A stretch of DNA of 64,000 nt from Ancylostoma caninum (Eukaryota > Nematoda > Chromadorea > Rhabditida > Ancylostomatidae), in the NCBI GenBank assembly GCA_037903475.1, contig JBAJFG010000264.1, positions 317,501 to 381,500 on the forward strand. The letters are read 5' to 3'. Positions 1 through 11,663 of this stretch are shown in pieces. The notes under the pieces were generated by a model, which was given only the letters and a program-made list of their open reading frames with translations, ran no database searches and was not told where the DNA came from. Position 1 is the first letter of the stretch. Every line of letters starts with the position of its first letter. The position numbers were made by a program, and so were the translations under genes.

Positions 1-651
1 AAAAGTGTCATTGGATATCTGTTTGATTGTCATGACAGGCTGAGCGCTCTTTTGAATGCGGCGAACGATTTTAATCGTAAACTCGTTGCGGAAATCTCTT
101 CATTCAGGAGTGAAATCACTAGCCTCAAAAACGCCATTGTTTCCAATAATCCTTCTAGTAACGACAAATCTGTAGAGACAAAAACTACCTATGAGGGAAT
201 TGAACGAAATCGTAGTATTGTCATTTCTGGTATGGCAGAAAGTAAGGCGAAAAACTCTACTGCGAGAGCTTATGAGGATCATATGACTGTACATGAGATT
301 TTACATCACCTGTCTATTGAGTGTAACCCATTGTCAGTCTATCGCATGGGGAAACCTATGTCAAATAGACCTAGATTAGTGAAGGTAGTTCTACCCGCAT
401 CCTTTTTCCAAGTACAAATGCTGAGACGAGCCCATTGGCTGAAATCTTTTCACGTTAGAGGTATATTTATTCGCCCCTCACTGTCTAAAGCAGAGAGGGA
501 ACGAATACGTCATGAAAGGGCTCTTCCCCGCATAAATTCTAATGACTCATCGACACTATCTTCACGAAATAATGTACCTTCTGATGCAACTTCAAATTAT
601 GCTGGTAGCAGATTGTCACCTACTCGCCAAAGTGGGCCGGAAAACCTCTAA
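1..651 (+). CDS. LINE ORF1 protein (5' part outside the window)
   Basis: The frame is open from base 1 to the TAA at 649-651, so the start lies upstream of the window. The N-terminal part (about residues 18-50 of the visible product) alternates charged and hydrophobic residues (AEISSFRSEITSLK) and could form a short coiled coil. Next comes a region with an RRM-like look: a beta-strand segment SIVISGM, then VYRMGKP, a basic strand RPRLVKVVLP, and an arginine-rich helix after GIFIRPSLS. A Ser/Asn-rich tail follows. ORF1 proteins of CR1/L1-type LINEs bind RNA and coat the element transcript; that role here is inferred from position directly before the endonuclease. ORF2 begins just after the stop (ATG at 668). 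Confidence 0.65.
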   Translation, partial: KSVIGYLFDCHDRLSALLNAANDFNRKLVAEISSFRSEITSLKNAIVSNNPSSNDKSVETKTTYEGIERNRSIVISGMAESKAKNSTARAYEDHMTVHEILHHLSIECNPLSVYRMGKPMSNRPRLVKVVLPASFFQVQMLRRAHWLKSFHVRGIFIRPSLSKAERERIRHERALPRINSNDSSTLSSRNNVPSDATSNYAGSRLSPTRQSGPENL

Positions 652-667
652 TAACTCCTCGGACTCC

Positions 668-1679
668 ATGTACTCGCATCAAATGTCTTCTCTCGAACAT
701 ACATTCCCTTCCAAAGAACTATATGGCTTAGTCTACCTCATGAAACAATTTAATCATGACATTATTAACATAAATGAAACCTGGCTCTCATCGTCGATGG
801 AACTAGCACCGCTTTTGGGTAAATCGCTCACTAAATATGAACCGATTAGATGTGATCGCGTGGGAAAAAGTGGAGGTGGTGTTATGCTTCTTATCAAACA
901 CTCCTTATGTCCCGTTCTTATCTACAACGAAAGTATGCCTGATTCATACGAGATACTCGTTGTTGACATCATCTCAAATGGTTCTGGTCTACGTGTAGTA
1001 GCACTATACAGGACACCCACCTGCTCGTCAAAAATGACGGAACACTTGCTCAGAGTAATCAGTGATATTTCAACCTGTACAACACCATGCTTACTCATGG
1101 GCGACTTTAACTTCCCTGATATTCAATGGGGTGATACGCCTAGTGCGAAATCCAAGAATTCAAATTCATTTATCAGTTTTTGCAATACCACAATTTTTAC
1201 CAGATTGTTAATAGTCCCACCCATCTCTCGAATATATTAGATTTAGTACTATGTAATCAGGCAAATCTTGTGAACTCCTTGAGTATTGAGCCTCCCATTG
1301 GTAGCAGTGATCATTCAACTGTATCCTTCGAACTTGCAATCTCACATGAAACTCCTTCTTTCGTATTAAGACGAAACTATAAGAGCGCTGACTACGATGA
1401 GATTCAAAGTTATTTGTATTCAGTGGACTGGTATGGTTCCTTTAACACGGTGGACACCGTTAACGAAAAATATGAGATGTTTCTCAGCATTCTCAAACAT
1501 TCCATCGAACTATTTGTCCCTGTAGAAAAGATTCACCTAAGTCTACCAAACCTACCCTCATACCTGAACTCCCTGTATCGCATCCGTTCTAGAGCCTGGG
1601 AGCAGGCTAACAAGGACAACACGCCTGAACATTGGGAGAAGTTTCGCGTTTTTGATAACAAATTCCATCGGAAGCTATA
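668..1679 (+). pseudogene. LINE ORF2, endonuclease part (frameshifted, then cut)
   Basis: This is the N-terminal half of ORF2, an endonuclease/exonuclease/phosphatase-fold nickase that would cut target DNA for reverse transcription. Visible motifs in order are INETWLS (catalytic Glu), GGGVMLL, ALYRTPTC, LMGDFNFPDIQW (Asp/Asn) and GSSDHSTVSF (the terminal Asp-His). ATG 668 follows the ORF1 stop by 16 bases and is the likely start, although the frame is open further upstream. A frameshift lies near 1195-1205 in a T-rich run: the product shifts from frame 2 to frame 1 between FCNTTIF and YQIVNSPTHL. The gene breaks at 1679 where the Helitron begins; its continuation is at 19028. Confidence 0.85.
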
Positions 1680-1934
1680 TCTATATATAAAACATAGAAC
1701 CGCTTACGACACTTTTTTTCAAAAATCTGGACAGCGCGCGTGGCGCCAAATTCAAACGACAGGAATGCATCTGTGAGCAAGATGGTGGAGCAGGGGCCTT
1801 GGAAACATGGGAGACCATCCGAATAGGGCGGAGGGCCTAGGACACTACTCATTGGATAGTATCGATACGGATATCGATTTATCGATCGATTTTATCGATT
1901 TTTCTAAGTTCAGCTTTAATCCTGATCGAAATGG

Positions 1935-4400
1935 CCATACTGGGGTAATCCACCACGCAGATCACGAATCTGAAGACCATTTCGTACTGCGTGGCTATTG
2001 ATTAACTGATTTTATTGATTTTTCGCAATTTGTGCTGCAGTCGCGGCGGAACTGTACCCACAGGGGTTTTTCACCACGCTGACCACGAATCTAAGGGCCA
2101 CTTTGCACCGCGGGTTATTGATTTATTGATCTTATTGATTTTTCACAATTTGTGCTGCAAGTTCAGTAGAACCGTACCCACAGGGTTTTTCACCACGCTG
2201 ATCACGAATCTGAGGGCCACTTTGCAACGCGGGGTTATTGATTTATTGATTTTACTAATTTTTCACAATTTCTGCTGCAAGTTCAGTGGAACCGTACCCA
2301 CAGGGGTTTTTCACCACGCTGATCACGAATCTGAGGGCCACTTTGCACCGCGGGGTTATTCATTTATTGATTTTATTGATTTCTCGCAATTTGTACTGCA
2401 AGTTCAGTGGAACCGTACCCACAGGGGTTTTTCACCACGCTGATCACGAATCTAGGGCCATTTTGCACTGCGGGTTATTGATTTGTTGATCTTATTGATT
2501 TTTCACAATTTGTGCTGCAAGTTCAGTAGAACCATACCCACAGGGTTTTTCACCACGCTGATCACGAATCTGAAGACCATTTCGTACTGCGTGGCTATTG
2601 ATTAACTGATTTTATTGATTTTTCGCAATTTGTGCTGCAGTCGCGGCGGAACTGTACCCACAGGGGTTTTTCACCACGCTGACCACGAATCTAAGGGCCA
2701 CTTTGCACCGCGGGTTATTGATTTATTGATCTTATTGATTTTTCACAATTTGTGCTGCAAGTTCAGTAGAACCGTACCCACAGGGTTTTTCACCACGCTG
2801 ATCACGAATCTGAGGGCCACTTTGCAACGCGGGGTTATTGATTTATTGATTTTACTAATTTTTCACAATTTCTGCTGCAAGTTCAGTGGAACCGTACCCA
2901 CAGGGGTTTTTCACCACGCTGATCACGAATCTGAGGGCCACTTTGCACCGCGGGGTTATTCATTTATTGATTTTATTGATTTCTCGCAATTTGTACTGCA
3001 AGTTCAGTGGAACCGTACCCACAGGGGTTTTTCACCACGCTGATCACGAATCTGAGGGCCACTTTGCACCGCGGGGTTATTGATTTATTGATTTTTCACA
3101 ATTTGTGCTGCAAGTTTAGCGAACCGTACCCACAGGGGTTTTTCACCACGCTGATCACGAATCTGAGGGCCACTTTGCACCGCGGGTTATTGATTTATTG
3201 ATTTTATTGATTTTTCACAATTTGTGCTGCAAGTTTAGCGGAACCGTACCCACAGGGGTTTTTCACCACGCTGATCACGAATCTGAGGGCCACTTTGCAC
3301 CGCGGGGTTATTCATTTATTGATTTTATTGATTTCTCGCAATTTGTACTGCAAGTTCAGTGGAACCGTACCCACAGGGGTTTTTCACCACGCTGATCACG
3401 AATCTAGGGCCATTTTGCACTGCGGGTTATTGATTTATTGATCTTATTGATTTTTCACAATTTGTGCTGCAAGTTCAGTAGAACCGTACCCACAGGGTTT
3501 TTCACCACGCTGATCACGAATCTGAGGGCCACTTTGCAACGCGGGGTTATTGATTTATTGATTTTACTAATTTTTCACAATTTCTGCTGCAAGTTCAGTG
3601 GAACCGTACCCACAGGGGTTTTTCACCACGCTGATCACGAATCTGAGGGCCACTTTGCACCGCGGGGTTATTCATTTATTGATTTTATTGATTTCTCGCA
3701 ATTTGTACTGCAAGTTCAGTGGAACCGTACCCACAGGGGTTTTTCACCACGCTGATCACGAATCTGAGGGCCACTTTGCACCGCGGGGTTATTCATTTAT
3801 TGATTTTATTGATTTCTCGCAATTTGTACTGCAAGTTCAGTGGAACCGTACCCACAGGGGTTTTTCACCACGCTGATCACGAATCTAGGGCCATTTTGCA
3901 CTGCGGGTTATTGATTTATTGATCTTATTGATTTTTCACAATTTGTGCTGCAAGTTTCAGGAACCGTACCCACAGGGTTTTTCACCACGCTGATCACGAA
4001 TCTGAGGGCCACTTTGCAACGCGGGGTTATTGATTTATTGATTTTACTAATTTTTCACAATTTCTGCTGCAAGTTCAGTGGAACCGTACCCACAGGGGTT
4101 TTTCACCACGCTGATCACGAATCTGAGGGCCACTTTGCACCGCGGGGTTATTCATTTATTGATTTTATTGATTTCTCGCAATTTGTACTGCAAGTTCAGT
4201 GGAACCGTACCCACAGGGGTTTTTCACCACGCTGATCACGAATCTAAGGGCCATTTTGCACTGCGGGATTATTGCTTTTATTGTGCTGCAGGCATAGCGG
4301 AGCCGCATCTACAGGCGTTTTTCACCACGCTGATCAAGTATCTAACAGCCACCCTACGCCGAGTGGTTATTGATTCAGTGATTTTTCGCAAATGGTGCTG
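1935..4400 (+). repeat. 121-bp minisatellite of the outer Helitron
   Basis: About 20 units of 121 bp lie head to tail. The unit core includes ACCGTACCCACAGGGG, CACCACGCTGATCACGAATC, GGGCCACTTTGCACCGCGGG and an AT-rich spacer with TTATTGATTTATTGA. Subtypes alternate (Ctcgcaatttgtactg against acaatttctgctg; gggg against ggg in the first motif). A block of about 600 bp is duplicated (2015-2560 again at 2615-3160), giving a higher-order repeat. Open frames through the array follow from unit composition and are not genes. Confidence 0.92.
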
Positions 4401-4611
4401 CAGGCGTGACAACTATGTACTCGCCATATTTGGGTTTGGCTGTATATTTGGTGTGTTCGAATGCCCCAGTGTACATATTCTCATCTGTCTATGTGCAGAG
4501 GCGAGCAAACAATCGATAAAGTCAATAGGTATATATATATATATATCATACTCTATATATATTACAGACTTTATGTGACTTTGTGCATGCGTGTGCACAC
4601 GGGCTACCATT

Positions 4612-4680
4612 GGTCAGTGATGGTGATTGGTGGTGATTGTAAGATCCTATAAAAGGCTAATAACGGATGCGGTCTGGTGG
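4612..4680 (+). promoter_or_regulatory. Conserved segment with TATA-like box upstream of the 59-bp array
   Basis: The segment contains ggtcagtgat, a short gtgattggtggtgattg motif and cctATAAAAGGCTaa, which resembles a TATA box. A diverged copy of the same segment, also directly upstream of a related minisatellite, lies at 25235-25290 (cacATAAAAGGCTac). Conservation of this block between copies is seen in the sequence; promoter activity is inference. Confidence 0.35.
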
Positions 4681-4734
4681 AGTAGGGTAGAGAGTTGGGT
4701 GAGCAGAAGGGCTCGCGATGTGCAACGGATCCGT

Positions 4735-5640
4735 CGCTGGAGAAGAGGTGCGCTGGCGTCCCAAAATTGGGGAAACACCTGCGGACGGGTCCACCGTGTG
4801 ATAAGGCGTCCAAAAGTGGAGAAACGTCTGGAGTCGGGTCCAACGGTGTGATAAGGGTGCACCGGCGTCGAAAAGTGGGGAAACGCCTGGAGTTGGGTCC
4901 AACGCTGTGATAAGGGTGCGCCGGCGTCGAAAAGTGGGGAAACGCCTGGAGTTGGGTCCAACGCTGTGATAAGGGTGCACCGGCGTCGAGAAGTGGGGAA
5001 ACGCCTGGAGTTGGGTCCAACGGTGTGATAAGGGTGCACCGGCGTCGAAAAGTGGGGAAACGCCTGGAGTTGGGTCCAACGCTGTGATAAGGGTGCGCCG
5101 GCGTCGAAAAGTGGGGAAACGCCTGGAGTTGGGTCCAACGCTGTGATAAGGGTGCACCGGCGTCGAGAAGTGGGGAAACGCCTGGAGTTGGGTCCAACGG
5201 TGTGATAAGGGTGCGCCGACGTCGAAAAGTGGGGAAACGCCTGGAGTTGGGTCCAACGGTGTGATAAGGGTGCACCGGCGTCGAGAAGTGGGGAAACGCC
5301 TGGAGTTGGGTCCAACGGTGTGATAAGGGTGCGCCGGCGTCGAAAAGTTGGGAAACGCCTGGAGTTGGGTTCAACGGTGTGATAAGGGTGCGCCGGCGTC
5401 GAGAAGTGGGGAAATGCCTGGAGTTGGGTCCAACGCTGTGATAAGGGTGCGCCGGCGTCGAAAAGTGGGGAAATGCCTGGAGTTGGGTCCAACGCTGTGA
5501 TAAGGGTGCGCCGGCGTCGAAAAGTGGGGAAACGCCTGGAGTCGGGTCCAACGGTGTGATAAGGGTGCGCCGGCGTCGAAAAGTTGGGAAACGCCTGGAG
5601 TTGGGTCCAACGCTGTGATAAGGGTGCACCGGCTTCCACA
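4735..5640 (+). repeat. 59-bp minisatellite of the outer Helitron
   Basis: About 15 tandem units of 59 bp have the core GTGGGGAAACGCCTGGAGTT, GGGTCCAACGCTGTGATAAG and GGTGCGCCGGCGTCGAAAA. Units vary at a few sites (cgctg/cggtg, gcgcc/gcacc, aaaag/gagaag). The minus strand is free of stops in long stretches of all three frames because the unit lacks TTA, CTA and, with one exception, TCA. Related arrays lie at 25310-25575, 35250-36535 (minus orientation) and 60470-60885. Confidence 0.93.
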
Positions 5641-6134
5641 AGTAATAGGAATTCGCTACGCGGGTCTATTTCTGCATGAGGGGTACGCTTTCCCTGTTTC
5701 GGCGGATCCTCCTAGCTAAATCACCTAAATGTACATTGCTTCCTTTCGTATCCGTGTCCTCTTCCCATTCCGTTTCTGTCTAAATGAACCACTCCTTCCT
5801 TTCCTTTTATATACACCTGTGGACCCTTATCACTTACCACAACAACCGATTGAGCGTAAATCATTTCAAGATAACATTTGCACTGAATTGATTACACTCA
5901 ATTCTTCACGGGCACTAACTTCGCTCATATGGGAGAGCATAACTTCATTCATATGGGGGCAAAGCTAATATCTACGGGATCAAGGGCTTCTCAGGAGAGC
6001 GATAGAACTGCGTGGAAGGATGCAGATTTTATGAATCCATTTAGACTATTGTGTTTGCTTTCAACGTGCAGTATGCGAGCGAAGCGAGCATCGATAGAAG
6101 TCTGGAAGTCCGGCGTCAGCCGGACGGCCAGACT
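5641..6134 (+). other. Unique Helitron segment without recognisable gene
   Basis: About 490 bases (repeated at 11664-12157) lie between the minisatellite and the TA repeat. Short frames exist but none resembles a known protein. There is a small imperfect duplication (ctcatatgggagagcataac / attcatatggg) and a GC-rich inverted motif (tccggcgtcagccgga) just before the TA run. Confidence 0.5.
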
Positions 6135-6136
6135 GG

Positions 6137-6164
<28 letters not shown>

Positions 6165-6167
<3 letters not shown>

Positions 6168-7018
6168 TCGGTCGACCCGATCCAGTGTTGTGCGGCAACG
6201 GCGGCCGCCCTGCAGCCGCGGCGCGCGGTGGATGCAGCGCAGGTGCGCCGCGCCCGATGCTGGCATTTTGCCGGCCGGAACTTGGCCTGGAGTCATATGT
6301 TCGCCGATTTCCTTCGCGTTTGCTCACATTTTCTAGATTTCCTTCCGCTTTTTTTCAGTTTTAGAACTCGTGGGAGGTTACACGCGGTTTCCGCGTTTCG
6401 CGGAATCAATATGGGTGAACGTTCTCGCTTTTTCGCTTGCTGATGTGATTCCGCGACCCAGCAAGTTGTGAATTCCCTCCGTCTCCTCCCATCTGCGGAC
6501 TTTGTGAGTTTTGCGGTGCGATTATGCGGCGAGACGGGAGAAAAACGCGAGCTCCTGGGTCGAATAATCAATATACGACAGCAAAACAGCTTCACAAACA
6601 GCAGGGACCACTGAACAAAAAGGGAAACATCATTATAAAAAAAGGCAATCAAGGCTATGGGTCAAATTTTTGATGAACAAACTCACAAAGCCCGCAGATG
6701 GGACGAGACGGAGGGAATTCACAACTTGCTGGGTCGCGGAATCACATCAGCAAGCGAAAAAGCGAGAACGTTCACCCATATTGATTCCGCGAAACGCGGA
6801 AACCGCGTGTAACCTCCCACGAGTTCTAAAACTGAAAAAAAGCGGAAGGAAATCTAGAAAATGTGAGCAAACGCGAAGAAAATCGGCGAACATATGACTC
6901 CAGGCTAAGTTCCGGCTGGCAAAATGCCAGCATCGGGCGCGGCGCACCTGCGCCGCATCCACCGCGGCTGCAGGGCGGCCGCCGTTGCCGCACAACACTG
7001 GATCGGGTCGACCGCCAC
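6165..7018. mobile_element. Palindromic foldback element in a TA microsatellite (outer copy)
   Basis: Two arms of about 345 bp (6165-6510 and 6680-7018) are reverse complements and enclose a unique centre of about 170 bases. The ends read GTGTCGGTCGACCCGATC and GATCGGGTCGACCGCCAC, and each is bordered by TA-repeat DNA. The arms differ by scattered substitutions and a few short indels. This is the structure of a non-autonomous, long-inverted-repeat DNA element. TA flanks point to a Tc1/mariner-like origin, but the TA run prevents proof of a target duplication. Confidence 0.8.
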
Positions 7019-7022
7019 TATA

Positions 7023-7063
<41 letters not shown>

Positions 7064-7069
7064 ATTGAC

Positions 7070-7100
<31 letters not shown>
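7019..7100. repeat. TA microsatellite
   Basis: A long alternating TA run is interrupted by tacctattgac and single G/C bases. It is repeated at 13042-13123. A shorter run precedes the foldback element at 6137-6164 (12160-12187). The predicted peptides of alternating Tyr and Ile are artefacts. Confidence 0.95.
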
Positions 7101-7101
<1 letters not shown>

Positions 7102-7442
7102 AAAATAGTTATCGTATTCCTGCTCAGTCGATTGTAAAACCTCAGTAGACATGTGTCCAACGATCACTGGCCAAAGTAACGGAAAACACAATACGAATTG
7201 ATGAATAAATAAAGAGGTGCGCGGGTGGAAAATGATTGTTATATCCGAGTTCAGCGTACTGGAGAATCTCAGTATCCCTGTAGACATATCGTCACCAAAC
7301 CCTCAAAGTTGTAAAAAGTCGATAAAATCAATAAATCAATATTTGGATACGACAAGGCCGCTATATCTGTGCTCAGCCTATAGGAAAACTCCATTAAACA
7401 TATCCTTATCGACCTTCGAGCAAGAACAGCGAGAATAGGATA

Positions 7443-7724
7443 AAAACGAAGCACTGCTCCACATCCGGGGCGCCAAAATTTTTTAGAAATTGTTTTCCCT
7501 GAGCAAGGTGCTGAACACGAATATCGTATCTGTCTTGTACCCAAATCCCGTTTTTGCAGGGTCATGGTATGCAGACGGTAGGTACGACATCTTACAAAGT
7601 CCTCTCAAATTCTGCAGAGATAGGCACATAATTTCAAATCCTACTATAGCCGCCTAAAAACGAGGATTTGAAACGAAATGGGTACGACATTTGAATTTAG
7701 CAAATCAACAAAGCCTCTGTGCAA
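7443..7724. repeat. Dispersed repeat D at the Helitron self-insertion site
   Basis: Motifs such as gaacacgaatatcgtatc, tgtaccc(a)aatccc, ttgcagggt, acgacatctta and tcctctcaaatt recur in the same order at 13466-13747, 14745-15250, 17385-17890, 56105-56620 and 58255-58680. The family also contains inverted versions of its own motifs (gatac...tcgtgatcag), so it is partly self-complementary. No coding capacity is seen. The inner Helitron inserted at the right end of this copy. Confidence 0.75.
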
Positions 7725-7979
7725 TCTATATATAAAACATAGAACCGCTTACGACACTTTTTTTTCAAAAATCTGGACAGCGCGCGTGGCGCCAAATTCA
7801 AACGACAGGAATGCATCTGTGAGCAAGATGGTGGAGCAGGGGCCTTGGAAACATGGGAGACCATCCGAATAGGGCGGAGGGCCTAGGACACTACCCATTG
7901 GATGGTATCGATACGGATATCGATTTATCGATCGATTTTATCGATTTTTCTTAGTTCAGCTCCAATCCAAATCGAAACG

Positions 7980-10423
7980 GGCATACTGGGGTAATCCACC
8001 ACGCTGATCACGAATCGGAGGGCCTCTTTGCACCGCGGGACTATTGATTTATTGATTTTATTGATTTTTCGCAATTTGTGCTGCAAGTTTAGCGAAACCG
8101 TACCCACAGGGGTTTTTCACCAGGCTGATCACAAATATCAAGGCCACTTTGCACCGCGGGTTATTGATTTATTGATTTATTGATTTTTCACAATTTGTGC
8201 TGCAAGAGTCGTTTCACCACGCTGATCACGAATCTGAGGGCCACTTTGCAACGCGGGGTTATTGATTTATTGATTTTACTAATTTTTCACAAGCTGCAAG
8301 TTAGTGGAACCGTACCCACAGGGGTTTTTCACCACGCTGATCACGAATCTGAGGGCCACTTTGCACCGCGGGGTTATTCATTTATTGATTTTATTGATTT
8401 TCACAATTTGTGCTGCAAGTTTAGCGGAAACCGTACCCACAGGGGTTTTTCACCACGGCTGATCACGAATCTGAGGGCCACTTTGCACCGCGGGTTATTG
8501 ATTTGTTGATTTTATTGATTTTTCACAATTTGTGCTGCAAGTTTAGTGGAACCGTACCCACAGGGGTTTTTCACCACGCTGATCACGAATCTGAAGACCA
8601 TTTCGTACTGCGTGGCTATTGATTAACTGATTTTATTGATTTTTCGCAATTTGTGCTGCAGTCGCGGCGGAACTGTACCCACAGGGGTTTTTCACCACGC
8701 TGACCACGAATCTAAGGGCCACTTTGCACCGCGGGTTATTGATTTATTGATCTTATTGATTTTTCACAATTTGTGCTGCAAGTTCAGTAGAACCGTACCC
8801 ACAGGGTTTTTCACCACGCTGATCACGAATCTGAGGGCCACTTTGCAACGCGGGGTTATTGATTTATTGATTTTACTAATTTTTCACAATTTCTGCTGCA
8901 AGTTCAGTGGAACCGTACCCACAGGGGTTTTTCACCACGCTGATCACGAATCTGAGGGCCACTTTGCACCGCGGGGTTATTCATTTATTGATTTTATTGA
9001 TTTCTCGCAATTTGTACTGCAAGTTCAGTGGAACCGTACCCACAGGGGTTTTTCACCACGCTGATCACGAATCTAGGGCCATTTTGCACTGCGGGTTATT
9101 GATTTATTGATCTTATTGATTTTTCACAATTTGTGCTGCAAGTTCAGTAGAACCGTACCCACAGGGTTTTTCACCACGCTGATCACGAATCTGAGGGCCA
9201 CTTTGCAACGCGGGGTTATTGATTTATTGATTTTACTAATTTTTCACAATTTCTGCTGCAAGTTCAGTGGAACCGTACCCACAGGGGTTTTTCACCACGC
9301 TGATCACGAATCTGAGGGCCACTTTGCACCGCGGGGTTATTCATTTATTGATTTTATTGATTTCTCGCAATTTGTGCAAGTTCAGTGGAACCCCACAGGG
9401 GTTTTTCACCACGCTGATCACGAATCTAGGGCCATTTTGCACTGCGGGTTATTGATTTATTGATCTTATTGATTTTTCACAATTTGTGCTGCAAGTTCAG
9501 TAGAACCGTACCCACAGGGTTTTTCACCACGCTGATCACGAATCTGAGGGCCACTTTGCAACGCGGGGTTATTGATTTATTGATTTTACTAATTTTTCAC
9601 AATTTCTGCTGCAAGTTCAGTGGAACCGTACCCACAGGGGTTTTTCACCACGCTGATCACGAATCTGAGGGCCACTTTGCACCGCGGGGTTATTCATTTA
9701 TTGATTTTATTGATTTCTCGCAATTTGTACTGCAAGTTCAGTGGAACCGTACCCACAGGGGTTTTTCACCACGCTGATCACGAATCTGAGGGCCACTTTG
9801 CACCGCGGGGTTATTCATTTATTGATTTTATTGATTTCTCGCAATTTGTACTGCAAGTTCAGTGGAACCGTACCCACAGGGGTTTTTCACCACGCTGATC
9901 ACGAATCTAGGGCCATTTTGCACTGCGGGTTATTGATTTATTGATCTTATTGATTTTTCACAATTTGTGCTGCAAGTTCAGTAGAACCGTACCCACAGGG
10001 TTTTTCACCACGCTGATCACGAATCTGAGGGCCACTTTGCAACGCGGGGTTATTGATTTATTGATTTTACTAATTTTTCACAATTTCTGCTGCAAGTTCA
10101 GTGGAACCGTACCCACAGGGGTTTTTCACCACGCTGATCACGAATCTGAGGGCCACTTTGCACCGCGGGGTTATTCATTTATTGATTTTATTGATTTCTC
10201 GCAATTTGTACTGCAAGTTCAGTGGAACCGTACCCACAGGGGTTTTTCACCACGCTGATCACGAATCTAAGGGCCATTTTGCACTGCGGGATTATTGCTT
10301 TTATTGTGCTGCAGGCATAGCGGAGCCGCATCTACAGGCGTTTTTCACCACGCTGATCAAGTATCTAACAGCCACCCTACGCCGAGTGGTTATTGATTCA
10401 GTGATTTTTCGCAAATGGTGCTG
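7980..10423 (+). repeat. 121-bp minisatellite of the inner Helitron
   Basis: This is the same array as at 1935-4400. From about 8600 onward it matches the outer copy unit by unit, with small indels (for example near 9380). The first 600 bases hold divergent units with several short deletions. In the outer copy that stretch is replaced by the duplicated 600-bp block. The array is therefore the only sizeable place where the two Helitron copies clearly differ. Confidence 0.9.
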
Positions 10424-10757
10424 CAGGCGTGACAACTATGTACTCGCCATATTTGGGTTTGGCTGTATATTTGGTGTGTTCGAATGCCCCAGTGTACATA
10501 TTCTCATCTGTCTATGTGCAGAGGCGAGCAAACAATCGATAAAGTCAATAGGTATATATATATATATATCATACTCTATATATATTACAGACTTTATGTG
10601 ACTTTGTGCATGCGTGTGCACACGGGCTACCATTGGTCAGTGATGGTGATTGGTGGTGATTGTAAGATCCTATAAAAGGCTAATAACGGATGCGGTCTGG
10701 TGGAGTAGGGTAGAGAGTTGGGTGAGCAGAAGGGCTCGCGATGTGCAACGGATCCGT

Positions 10758-11663
10758 CGCTGGAGAAGAGGTGCGCTGGCGTCCCAAAATTGGGGAAACA
10801 CCTGCGGACGGGTCCACCGTGTGATAAGGCGTCCAAAAGTGGAGAAACGTCTGGAGTCGGGTCCAACGGTGTGATAAGGGTGCACCGGCGTCGAAAAGTG
10901 GGGAAACGCCTGGAGTTGGGTCCAACGCTGTGATAAGGGTGCGCCGGCGTCGAAAAGTGGGGAAACGCCTGGAGTTGGGTCCAACGCTGTGATAAGGGTG
11001 CACCGGCGTCGAGAAGTGGGGAAACGCCTGGAGTTGGGTCCAACGGTGTGATAAGGGTGCACCGGCGTCGAAAAGTGGGGAAACGCCTGGAGTTGGGTCC
11101 AACGCTGTGATAAGGGTGCGCCGGCGTCGAAAAGTGGGGAAACGCCTGGAGTTGGGTCCAACGCTGTGATAAGGGTGCACCGGCGTCGAGAAGTGGGGAA
11201 ACGCCTGGAGTTGGGTCCAACGGTGTGATAAGGGTGCGCCGACGTCGAAAAGTGGGGAAACGCCTGGAGTTGGGTCCAACGGTGTGATAAGGGTGCACCG
11301 GCGTCGAGAAGTGGGGAAACGCCTGGAGTTGGGTCCAACGGTGTGATAAGGGTGCGCCGGCGTCGAAAAGTTGGGAAACGCCTGGAGTTGGGTTCAACGG
11401 TGTGATAAGGGTGCGCCGGCGTCGAGAAGTGGGGAAATGCCTGGAGTTGGGTCCAACGCTGTGATAAGGGTGCGCCGGCGTCGAAAAGTGGGGAAATGCC
11501 TGGAGTTGGGTCCAACGCTGTGATAAGGGTGCGCCGGCGTCGAAAAGTGGGGAAACGCCTGGAGTCGGGTCCAACGGTGTGATAAGGGTGCGCCGGCGTC
11601 GAAAAGTTGGGAAACGCCTGGAGTTGGGTCCAACGCTGTGATAAGGGTGCACCGGCTTCCACA
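10758..11663 (+). repeat. 59-bp minisatellite of the inner Helitron
   Basis: This copy appears identical to the array at 4735-5640, including the pattern of variant units, at an offset of 6,023 bases. Identity of unit order implies that the duplication is younger than the last rearrangement of the array. Confidence 0.93.

Noticed and set aside
1935..4578. Plus-strand frames of 60-166 residues in the 121-bp array as genes
   Set aside because: They repeat the same peptide set in shifted frames with every unit and end at random; this is satellite sequence.
4604..5641. 345-residue minus-strand frame in the 59-bp array (and the equal one at 10627-11664) as a protein gene
   Set aside because: It is made only of the tandem unit, two other frames are also open, and the openness follows from missing TTA/CTA/TCA triplets. 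No domain or splice context.
7019..7148. Peptides of alternating Tyr/Ile as genes
   Set aside because: Translations of TA microsatellites.
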